From: Prevotellaceae bacterium
Lineage (GTDB): Bacteria; Bacteroidota; Bacteroidia; Bacteroidales; UBA932
Direction of reading: 5' to 3'
Assembly (NCBI GenBank): GCA_031284065.1
Contig: JAITAP010000232.1
Span: forward strand, 1 to 11,526
Length of the DNA: 11,526 nucleotides
Shown here: piece by piece, positions 1-6,900 of the stretch
How positions within the stretch are numbered: position 1 is the first letter of the stretch
Layout of the letters: each line of letters starts with the position of its first letter
Notes under the pieces: generated by a model
Databases searched by the model: none
Told to the model about the DNA's origin: nothing
What the model saw: the letters and a program-made list of their open reading frames with translations, nothing else
Made by a program: the position numbers and the translations under genes

Positions 1-130
1 AAAAATGAGGTTGCTACGGCGACGCGGGATGACGACGGCGCGACGCGACGACGGGGCGGCGCGACGGAACGACGCGGCGGGGCGGTGTTGGCGGGATAGC
101 ATTGGCGGCGGTGTTGGCGGCGTTAAACGC

Positions 131-294
131 CATCCCGTTAGGGATGGAACGCTCGGTAGAAAAGCATCCCTGCCACCGAACCCCGACATTCCGTAGGAAT
201 GGCTCCTGAGCGCGTGTGGGCACATTCCTGACGGAATGTGTTGCACCGAGAGCATTGCCCCTTTCTACCGAGCGATTCATTCCTACGGAATGAA
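131..294. repeat. Cluster of four REP-like short palindromes
   Basis: Four perfect or near-perfect palindromes lie within 164 bp: CATCCC-GTTA-GGGATG (131-146), CATTCC-GTA-GGAATG (187-201), CACATTCC-TGAC-GGAATGTG (221-240) and TTCATTCC-TAC-GGAATGAA (276-294). They share the plan CATYCC-short loop-GGRATG. The inverted pair CGCTCGGTAGAAA (150-162, 262-274) brackets the middle two. Such arrays resemble REP/BIME-type intergenic repeats. That they are a dispersed family in this genome is inferred from a similar core (CCGTAGGGG) inside the element at 3225-3522. Confidence 0.6.
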
Positions 295-340
295 AAACGC
301 AAGCGACCTGCACGCCTCGCTCCCAGACCTCACCCCCTGC

Positions 341-460
341 CCCTCTCCAAAAGGAGAGGGGTGGCTTGCGCCGAACATCGTGTCCCTGCTCCCCCTCTCC
401 AAAGTAGAGGGATGGCTTGCGCCGAGCATCGTGTCCCTGCTCCCCTCTCCTTTGGAGATT
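341..460. repeat. 52-bp tandem repeat with hairpin, about 2.3 copies
   Basis: Copy 1 is 341-392, copy 2 is 393-442, and a third copy begins at 443 and fades after about 18 bp. Each copy starts with CCCTCTCC-AAA(A)-GGAGAGGG, a perfect stem in copy 1 (341-360) and one mismatch in copy 2 (393-411). It then runs on as TGGCTTGCGCCGA, CATCGTG and TCCCTGCTC. Copies 1 and 2 differ at only a few positions. The fixed hairpin suggests a mobile or structured intergenic repeat, not coding DNA. Confidence 0.7.
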
Positions 461-530
461 ACTCACTACGCTCGGCTTAATTCACGGCGGCGCCGAAAAA
501 TTGCGCTTATGCCCTGTACCTTTTTGCAAA

Positions 531-579
531 GCCTCCGCACACCGCTGCGTAAATAGTTTACGCAGCGGTGCACGGAGGC
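531..579. repeat. Long hairpin: 23-bp stem, 3-nt loop
   Basis: Positions 531-553 and 557-579 pair over 23 bp with two adjacent mismatches around the loop TAG (554-556). The stem includes the perfect block CACCGCTGCGTAAA. It lies about 54 bp past the stop codon of the minus-strand beta-barrel gene, so it could end or protect that transcript. On the minus strand it is followed by TTTGCAAAAAGG, not a clean T-run, so a classical intrinsic terminator is only possible. Confidence 0.55.
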
Positions 580-632
580 TCACAGCGGCGCGCAGAGCGC
601 GCTATCTTCAAAATTCAGAGCTTAAAGTGCTC

Positions 633-1289
633 TTAGAAGTTGTAGCCAAGGCTTACGCCAAGGGTGCGGTTCTTTATGGAGAGGTCGCCATCTCCGGTGT
701 ACATGTTGGACAGCCCAAGGTCGTAGCCCACGCCAAGGTGGAGCTGCTTGTACTCCACGCCTGCGCCAAAGTCAAGCCCAAAGTGAAACCGGCTCACGTC
801 GTCGTTCTCAAAGTAGTCCCCTTCGTTGGATTGCGTTTTTCCGCCTTGCGTCAGCTCGGTCTTTGACTTGCCGCTCACCGCAAAGCCAACGGACGGCCCA
901 ACGTGCGCCCTTACGCAAAAGCTGCCCGCAAGGGGGTACTTTACCGAAGCCCGCAGCGGCAGCTCAAGGTAGTACAGGCTGGCGGTACTCGTGGATGACA
1001 TTCCCTGCCAGCTACTGCTCTCTTTGCCTCCCTTAGTGGTAAAGTACAGCCCCGGCTGAAAGTAAAACCATGAGGGCAGCGAGGACGCCAAGTTTGCCAG
1101 CGGAATGTCGGCAACCACGCCAAGGTGAAAGCCCAGCTTGCTGTCGGACGTTTCGGACTCATTGCTTCGCGATTGCTTTTGGCTGTCGAAGTTAAGGCCT
1201 GCTCTTGCGCCGAACTCAATCGGCTTTTGCGCGGCTGCGCCGGTAATTGTTCCGGCGGCAAGCGCGGCGAATAAGACAAATTTTCTCAT
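633..1289 (-). CDS. PorT-family outer-membrane beta-barrel protein
   Basis: A 218-residue protein that should sit in the outer membrane; no specific ligand or transport role can be read from it. Residues 1-20 form a typical Sec signal peptide (MRK, a hydrophobic Ala-rich core, then GAAAQ) with likely cleavage before or after Gln21. The mature part is made of alternating amphipathic strands such as FYFQPGLYFTTK, YYLELPLRASVKY and LHLGVGYDLGLSNM, joined by polar Ser/Gly/Asn loops. It ends in GYNF; a terminal aromatic residue is the usual BAM recognition signal. This matches the OMP_b-brl_2/PorT-like family (about 200-230 residues, eight strands expected). It appears to be a single-gene unit, with the hairpin at 531-579 beyond its stop. 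Start ATG at 1289 is fixed by the signal peptide. Confidence 0.85.
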   Translation of the reverse strand: MRKFVLFAALAAGTITGAAAQKPIEFGARAGLNFDSQKQSRSNESETSDSKLGFHLGVVADIPLANLASSLPSWFYFQPGLYFTTKGGKESSSWQGMSSTSTASLYYLELPLRASVKYPLAGSFCVRAHVGPSVGFAVSGKSKTELTQGGKTQSNEGDYFENDDVSRFHFGLDFGAGVEYKQLHLGVGYDLGLSNMYTGDGDLSIKNRTLGVSLGYNF

Positions 1290-1631
1290 AAAAATTGGGT
1301 TTAAAAAATGATTTTTGCGCCCTACTCGTGAGGCTTTTCGGGCGTTGCGCCCCGTTTTTTGTGATGGTGTGCGGCTCCATCTTAAGGGATCACGGTTGAG
1401 GCAGGCACAACTTCAAGCACAAAAATTTAAGCGTAACGCTTTCCCGCTACGTCAACCGTTCTCCTTAGAGAACGATTTTTCACGCGATTTTATTTTACAG
1501 CGGCCTCAATTGGCGCTGAAAATTTTAAATGTTAACGATGCTGACCAACTAAAAGAAAAGATTTCCATAAAAGAAACCGCTCTGCGCAAGCTCTGTAGGG
1601 ACGGCGCTTAAGAATTGAAAATTATTGCTTG

Positions 1632-1667
1632 CGCCTTGCAAAAATCCCTGCGGGAACTTGCAAGGCG
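1632..1667. repeat. Nested hairpin
   Basis: The arms CGCCTTGCAA (1632-1641) and TTGCAAGGCG (1658-1667) are exact inverted copies. Between them TCCC (1645-1648) and GGGA (1652-1655) pair around TGC, so the whole 36 nt can fold as one long stem with a small internal bulge. No T-run follows on either strand, so terminator function is not supported. Confidence 0.6.
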
Positions 1668-1700
1668 AATTTAAAACCTCGATTTCCACCTCATTTTCCC

Positions 1701-1829
1701 AACAAAACAACCTCAGTAGCGCAAAAAAAGATATACGTAAACGCCAACCTTATTATAAATCAACTAAATGAGGTAATGAGGTTGGCGGATATGTACGTAT
1801 TTTCTGCCTGCTACTGAGGTTGTTTTGTT
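1701..1829. repeat. Inverted-repeat element, 20-bp perfect arms
   Basis: AACAAAACAACCTCAGTAGC at 1701-1720 is repeated exactly in reverse complement at 1810-1829. Inside, TACGTA (1734-1739, 1794-1799) and CGCCAACCT/AGGTTGGCG (1742-1750, 1779-1787) add two further nested stems. Outside, the symmetry continues imperfectly (AGGTGGAAAT/AGGTGAAAAT followed by GAGG), giving arms of about 45-50 bp. The 129-bp core could form a long cruciform. No target duplication directly flanks the arms. It resembles a small MITE-like element with no coding capacity. Confidence 0.6.
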
Positions 1830-2047
1830 ATTTGAATTAGGTGAAAATGAGGTTTTTACGAACGGTATTCAAACCGCTGCCGCGCTTCGCGCCATTATTC
1901 ATTATTCATTATTCACTATTCATTAATTTTGCGGTTGTTTTGTTATTTGAATTAGGTGGAAATGAGGTTTTTACGAACGGTATTCAAATACCTGACCGCG
2001 CTTGCGCCATTAATCATTAATCACTAATCATTAATCATTAATCATTA
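1818..2047. repeat. Two tandem 115-bp units
   Basis: Unit 1 is 1818-1932 and unit 2 is 1933-2047. The first 56 bp of each (1818-1873 and 1933-1988) are identical except one A/G at the GTGRAAAT position. The rest keeps the same plan: CCGCGCTT(C)GCGCCATTA followed by a short-period run of ATTCATT or ATTAATC words. Unit 2 ends exactly at the TAA stop of the radical SAM gene, whose last codons are not repeated in unit 1. The first 12 bp of unit 1 belong to the right arm of the inverted-repeat element, so this is a duplication of its outer flank. Confidence 0.75.
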
Positions 2048-3007
2048 GCGCTTCAGCCTTCCCTGCCACGTGTTGCGCTGCGCCAGCCGCTTGTCGAGCA
2101 TGGCGAGCAGCTGTTCGTTGCGGATAAGCCCCCACTCGGGGCGGGCAAGAAAGCGCGGCGGCGCTTCGCCGGCAAAGCGTTCTACCACAATGTTGGGGGT
2201 AAAGCGTTCCAAAAAGTCAACGAAAAAATCAATATACTCTTCCACCCCAAAGCGTACAAAATCGTGCGGGTACGCGTCAAATTCGTGCGCCATGGCGGCG
2301 CCTTTCATCAGCTGCAGCTGGTGAAACTTGACGGTGGTCAGCGGTAGCGCCGACAGGATTTCGGCTTCGCGCAGCATATCGTCCTTTGTTTCGCCCGGCA
2401 ACCCAAAAATGAGGTGAGCGCCAACGCACACGCCGCGCCGCGCGGTTTCCTCAATAGCCCGCACGGCCGCCGCAAAGTCGTGCCTGCGGTTGATGCGGCG
2501 CAGCGTCCTGTCGTAGCACGACTCCACGCCGTACTCCACCGCCACAAACTTTTCCTGCGAGAGCTGCGCAAGGTAGTCCAGCTTGGCGTTGTCAACGCAG
2601 TCGGGGCGCGTCCCCACCACAATCCCCGCAACCTGCGGATGCCGGAGGGCTTCGCCGTACACCCTGCGGAGCGTATCGAGCGGCGCGTACGTGTTGGAAA
2701 ACGCCTGAAAGTACGCCAAGTACTGCTGCGCCTTTTTGTAGCGGTGCGCGGCGTGAAACTCAATGCCCTCGTCAATTTGCCGGGTAATGCTCTTGCGGGG
2801 CAGGCAGTACGACGGGTTAAAGGCGCTGTTGTTGCAGTAGGTGCAGCCGCCGAGCGCAAGCGTTCCGTCGCGGTTGGGGCAGGTAAACCCGGCGTTGATG
2901 GCCACCTTTTGCACGCGCTGCCCAAACCGCCGCCGGAAGTACCCTGCGTAGGAGTTGAAGCGGCGACCGCCCTCTACCATCGACCATGTGTCAGCGTATG
3001 TTTGCAA
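2045..3007 (-). CDS. Radical SAM protein, YhcC/TIGR01212 family
   Basis: A complete 320-residue cytoplasmic protein. The iron-sulfur cluster motif is GFTCPNRDG...GGCTYC, with Cys43, Cys55 and Cys58 (C-x11-C-x2-C). This spacing differs from the common CX3CX2C and is a hallmark of the TIGR01212/YhcC group. Later blocks also fit the radical SAM barrel: GIVVGTRPDCVD, VEYGVESCYDRTLRRINRRH and GAHLIFGLPGETKDDML. The length is close to the roughly 310 residues of E. coli YhcC. The family is related to the Elp3/MiaB-like radical SAM group; its reaction is not established, so none is assigned. The ATG at 3007 is used; an internal Met10 is a possible alternative. No operon partner is visible: upstream is a decayed gene and downstream only repeats. 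Confidence 0.9.
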   Translation of the reverse strand: MQTYADTWSMVEGGRRFNSYAGYFRRRFGQRVQKVAINAGFTCPNRDGTLALGGCTYCNNSAFNPSYCLPRKSITRQIDEGIEFHAAHRYKKAQQYLAYFQAFSNTYAPLDTLRRVYGEALRHPQVAGIVVGTRPDCVDNAKLDYLAQLSQEKFVAVEYGVESCYDRTLRRINRRHDFAAAVRAIEETARRGVCVGAHLIFGLPGETKDDMLREAEILSALPLTTVKFHQLQLMKGAAMAHEFDAYPHDFVRFGVEEYIDFFVDFLERFTPNIVVERFAGEAPPRFLARPEWGLIRNEQLLAMLDKRLAQRNTWQGRLKR

Positions 3008-3215
3008 GCTTGTTGGCTATTAAGTTAAGCGGGGCACGGGCGTCCGTGCAGCTCAGATTAGGAAATCGCGCACTTTTTTCCGCATAAGCTCCTGCACGGA
3101 CTCCCACGTTTGCCCCTTTGAAGCTCACGGGGGCTTCGCTGCTGTGAGCGTCAACAAAGTAGGTTAACGCTTGCGGAATAGAAATATATAGCATTTGAGA
3201 AGGAATTTTTTTACA

Positions 3216-3224
3216 GTAGCAATC
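3216..3224. repeat. Target-site duplication, left copy
   Basis: GTAGCAATC, identical to 3523-3531, directly abuts the left terminal repeat of the MITE-like element. Nine-base duplications are typical of the IS903 group of the IS5 family. Confidence 0.9.
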
Positions 3225-3522
3225 GACTTTGTTGCGACGAATAACATGCTAACATTTCCAATTAGTTACGTTCCAATTGGCTGCGCCGAACTCCGCTTCG
3301 CTCCCGTTCCCCGTAGGGGAATAATATCAATAGAAAAACGTGTATCACCCCTTTCTGTTCTCCGTAGGGGAATAATAGAAAATGACGATGCTGTTAAATC
3401 CCTACGGGATAGGCTAATGGAGAAAGCGGGCAAAATCTTTTCTATTGATATTATTCCCCTACGGGGAATTAATTGAAAATATTTATTAGGCTTTATAAAT
3501 GTGCTCTCGCTACAACAAAGTC
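3225..3522. mobile_element. 298-bp MITE-like non-autonomous element, IS5/IS903-type ends
   Basis: The left end GACTTTGTTGCGACG (3225-3239) and the right end, read inward as GACTTTGTTGTAGCG (3522-3508), match at 12 of 15 positions including the first ten. A perfect 9-bp duplication GTAGCAATC flanks the element. It has no transposase. Its interior carries a perfect 31-bp inverted repeat (3307-3337 with 3438-3468) whose outer part is the palindrome TTCCCCGTAGGGGAA. A further partial copy lies near 3361-3381 and a related CCCTACGGG at 3400-3408. The ends match the IS5-family element at 7961-9070, so a related transposase probably moved it. It lies inside the AbiEii-type pseudogene. Confidence 0.88.
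3307..3468. repeat. 31-bp perfect inverted repeat inside the MITE
   Basis: Positions 3307-3337 and 3438-3468 are exact reverse complements over 31 bp. Each arm contains the palindrome CCCCGTAGGGG followed by AATAATATCAATAGAAAA. A shorter direct copy (CCGTAGGGGAATAATAGAAAA, 3362-3382) lies between them. The core resembles the palindromes at 131-294. Confidence 0.85.
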
Positions 3523-3531
3523 GTAGCAATC
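3523..3531. repeat. Target-site duplication, right copy
   Basis: GTAGCAATC, identical to 3216-3224, immediately beyond the right terminal repeat ending at 3522. On the minus strand it reads GAT TGC TAC, in frame with the broken nucleotidyltransferase gene. Confidence 0.9.
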
Positions 3532-3953
3532 TATCATTTGCTGTATGGGGTAATGCTCCAATAGCTCGCAAATGTCCCAAAAATCCTTTTTTTTCCTCTT
3601 CGCAAAATGGCGTTAACTTTCATTGCCATCAAATCTTCGCCGCCGTACAGACGGATTTTGTCGTATTGCACAACAAGCTGTATCCGCTTGTGCGGAAAAT
3701 ACGCAATATCTACTCTTACTCCTTCAATCATGCAGCCCCCCCCCCGCTGCGCGTTCCGGCGTAAGAAAAATGGCACTGAAAAGTGTTTTGCAGCGTCGCG
3801 TGCATCGCTTCGCGGTCAAAATCCGTTTCGGCTTGCCTCTGCCGGCGCGGTTTTGCCCCCGCTGGCGGCGGCAGCGTGCCTGAAAGGTAACACAGCGTCC
3901 AACGCGGCGCAGGTATGCCGCCTGTTACGGTGCAGGAAATGCAAGCCCAACAT

Positions 3954-6900
3954 TCAGAATTTCGCCGTAATTTTCGTCAGCTTTTCGGACGACGCTACTA
4001 CTTTGCCGTTAACCAGCGCCCGGAAGCCTTTGCCGCAGTTGTACCTTGTCCCCGTTTTATCCCACATAATTGTGATAATTTTCCCATGGTAAAGCACGTT
4101 GTCCAGACAAAACCAGTCCCACTTGTCCTGCGGAATAAGCGGATGCACTTCTATCACGCTGTCGGGGCGCGGGCGCAGCCCTGCCAGCCCCGTTATCACC
4201 AAGTCGGCAAAGGTAGAGTGGTTGTAGTATCGGCTGCGCTCCTGATCGCCCTTGAGCCAGTAGCCGGTAGCCTCGTCCTGATACTCGCCAACGTAAGGCC
4301 TGCCGCGATAGTACTGCGATTCGACGTACAACTCCAGGAGGCGGAAGTAGGCGGAATCGCTAACGACGTTTTGCTCTTGGCCATTCATAAAATTTGCCAT
4401 GCCTGTGAGCGTTTGCGATACGGCAAATGGCCATATAGCGCCATCCCACTCGCACTTGCAGCAGCTGCCCAGCTTTTCGCGGCAGCAGCCGTGCGAGCGA
4501 AACTGCGGATGCCTGCGCTCGGCGGTGGTAAGCCCAAAGGGCGCCAAAAATCCATTTTCGTCCAGCGCCTGACGCCACGCCGCATTGTACTTGGCGTTGC
4601 CGCAAACCATATTGGCGTACCACGGCATGTAGCCAATGGCTTCGCGCACGTGCGCAAACGTATCTGCCTGCTTGAGGGTTTCAAAAAACTCCGTTTGCCC
4701 GCTCCAAAGCTTTTGCTCCACCAGATTTTTGAGCGTATCGGCCTTGCCCGAAAACATTTTTGAGAGATTTTCGTCGCCCGCCAGCTTTGCGGCGAAAGCA
4801 ATTGCCACAGCGTTGGCGTACATGTAGCTGTTGATGCTTGGCCGCGCATTTTTTTCGCGCCTTCCGCCGCTAATGGTTTCCTCCATAGCGTCGCGCACAT
4901 CGTACTGCCAAAACAAGCCGCTGGGAAGACGCCGCTCCTGCTCCCATGCGTGGTACTCGGCCTGCAAATCGGGAAGCATGTCCACCAGATAGCTGCTGTC
5001 CGGGTTCACGCAGTAGCGGTTGAGGAGCGCGTACGCAGTCCAGCTGCTGAACGCCCGCAGGCGCTTGAGCGGCGCTCCGTTGTTGCCCCGATACCACACG
5101 TGCAGGTAGTCGTTGAGGTAAGCCGCCTCGTGCAGCCAGCGCAGCTCGTAAATGTGGTGCCCCAGGCCGCTGCTTATCATGTTGTACCTGTCGGCGTAGC
5201 TGCGGTTCACCAAAAATTCGGTAAACACGTAGCCTTCGGGCGTTTTCTGCAAATGCTTGCGCACCGACCACCAGCGAAAGTAGTATATCTCCTCAAAGTT
5301 ATCCTGCGGGCAGGAGAACAGGGGAATATTGCGCCGCAAAAACTCCCACGACTGCGCGTTGGGGACCGCTTGCGCAATGTTTTCATCCTCCATCCGGTTG
5401 AAGTAGTCAATGTAATGCTTAAAATCGTCTGCCCTTAGCACGGCCGGCGCAGATTTTACCGGCGTAAGGGAAAGCGTACCGGCGGCCAGAATCAGCATTG
5501 TTACGCCTTTCAGCCCGGCTCGCTTTGCCCTCTTCAGCCCCAACGTCAGCAAAAAACCTACCAGAAAGATTGTCGTAGTTCCAAACACAATGGTGAGGTA
5601 GCTGTGAAAAGGGCTGCGGAACAGCGGTATGCTCATCCACGAAATCACCAGCACGCCTGCGGCAACCGCTACTCCGGCGTGAACGCTTTTGACGCGCCTC
5701 ATCAGGTAGCCAAGCAAGAACAGCCCCAGCATACCTCCGCTGAATATCGACGCCAAGCTCCACCACGCATCCAGCGCACTTTTAACCTTCATCATTGCCA
5801 GCCCCAGCGCCACGCCCAGCGCCCCCAGCGCCAGCGAGCAGGAGTACAGCACAGCCATGCGCCTCCTGTTCGTCATTTCCTTTCTTGCAAATTTCCCGAA
5901 AAAGTCGGTAAGGATAACCGTTGCCGAGCTGTTGAGGCTGGTGGAGACGGTGCTCATGCCGGCGGCAAAAATGGCGGCTATCAAAAATCCGGTTACCCCC
6001 GTCGGCAGGCCGTTTATGATAAAGTGCGGGAAAACGCTGTCGGCAGAAACGCCCGCCGGCAGCAGCGACGGACGCGCCGTGTAGTAGCTGAACAGGGCGG
6101 CGCCAATGTAAAAAAACACCAGCGAAATCGGCAGGTAAAGCATCCCGCCGTAAAATGCCGACCGCTTGGCGCTTTTTTCGGACTTGGCGGTCATGTAGCG
6201 CTGCACGTAGTTTTGGTCTATGCCGTAGTTTTGCAGGTTGATGAAAACGCCGTACATCAGCACCACCCAAAACGTAGGCTCTGCAAGGCTTGCCCCAAAG
6301 CTGCCCAAGCTGAACTTGCGGTGAGCGGAGGCTATCTCAAACAGCTGCGCTGGGCCTTCGGGCATGGAAAAGGTCAGCACAACGGCGCACGTCAGCGCGC
6401 CCAAAATAAGGATGAACCCCTGAATGGTATCCGTCCAAAGCACGGCGGCAATGCCGCCCAGCATGGCGTAAAGAATTACCGCAACGCCCGTGAGGAGAAT
6501 AATCGTGCTCAAATCCCAGCCAAACATTTTGTGCAGGGGCAGCGCCGTGAGGTAGAGTATGGAGCCTATCCTTGCCAGCTGCGTAAGCAGGTAGCACGTA
6601 GCGGCGTAGGCCCGCGCCCAGTAGCCAAACCTCGCCTCGAGGTAGGCGTACGCCGAAACGCTGTTCACGCTCCGGTAGAGCGGCACGAAAAACTTTGCCG
6701 CCAGCCACGAGGCAAGCGGAATGGAAAGGCTAAAAGCAAACGAATTCCACGTGGTGGCGTAGGCGTTGCCGGGAATACCCAAAAAGCTGATGCTGCTGAC
6801 AAACGTCGCAAAAATTGACATGCCCACCACCCACGCCGGCATGTTCCCCGACGCTTTGGTAAAAGCCTCCGCCGACCTGTTCCTGAAGTAAAAGGAGCAG

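Larger units (their letters stand above)
1..632. other. Gene-free repeat-rich region
   Basis: No reading frame here looks like a real protein: the open frames on both strands run through short palindromes and low-complexity sequence. Positions about 14-130 are a degenerate GC-rich run built from GACG/GGCG-type words, including two similar GGCGGTGTTGGCGG stretches. Positions 131-294 hold four short palindromes, 341-460 a 52-bp tandem repeat, and 531-579 a long hairpin; each is listed separately. Also, CGCTCGGTAGAAA (150-162) recurs inverted at 262-274. The region lies downstream of the minus-strand beta-barrel gene. Confidence 0.6.
1290..2044. other. Gene-free region with nested inverted and tandem repeats
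   Basis: This 755-bp gap between two minus-strand genes has no convincing gene. Positions 1290-1620 show no recognisable protein; a 98-codon frame opens with TTG but has low-complexity Arg/Leu-rich content. From 1632 to the stop codon of the radical SAM gene the DNA is almost entirely repeat structure: a nested hairpin (1632-1667), a large inverted repeat (about 1670-1860) and a 115-bp tandem duplication (1818-2047). The promoter of the beta-barrel gene should lie in the first 100 bp or so, but no clear -7/-33 pair could be picked. Confidence 0.6.
3053..3953 (-). pseudogene. Broken AbiEii/AbiGii-type nucleotidyltransferase gene, split by a MITE
   Basis: Reading the minus strand and stitching frames gives a recognisable AbiEii/DUF1814-type protein of about 200 residues. 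In order: a weak N-terminus with a YLSG-T remnant of the GG-T nucleotidyltransferase motif (near 3880), TDFDREAMHATLQNTF, then MIEGVRVDIAYFPHKRIQ and AMKVNAILRRGKK. These are followed by KDFWDICELLEHYPIQQMI, then YISIPQALTYFVDAH and, at the end, QTWESVQELMRKKVRDFLI with stop TGA at 3055-3053. The family frame is lost at three homopolymers: C10 at 3736-3745, T8 at 3587-3594 and CCCC at 3113-3116. The N-terminal third is more damaged. The element 3225-3522 interrupts it; without it and one 9-bp copy the frame runs straight through. The ATG at 3953 directly follows the TGA of the upstream gene. Intact homologues are toxins of type IV toxin-antitoxin pairs; no antitoxin gene is visible. Confidence 0.8.

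Noticed and set aside
531..579. Strong intrinsic terminator for the beta-barrel gene
   Set aside because: The stem is good, but no T-run follows on the minus strand; kept only as a hairpin.
14..866. Several overlapping open frames of 80-150 codons on both strands at the left end
   Set aside because: They translate palindromes and the 52-bp tandem repeat, or run antisense into the beta-barrel gene.
1315..1611. A 98-codon plus-strand frame between the beta-barrel and radical SAM genes
   Set aside because: It opens with TTG, has low-complexity Arg/Leu-rich content and matches no family I recognise.
1701..1829. Integron attC site
   Set aside because: The size and imperfect symmetry are suggestive, but the expected core-site sequences and any gene cassette or integrase are missing.
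341..2047. Possible CRISPR arrays at 341-460 and 1818-2047
   Set aside because: Two to three adjoining copies without unique spacers and no cas genes nearby; these are tandem duplications.
5604..6818. A 404-codon plus-strand frame antisense to the symporter domain
   Set aside because: It is rich in His, Gln, Arg and Pro with no family motif, and it lies opposite a clearly real membrane-protein gene. It is a frame shadow of biased codon use.
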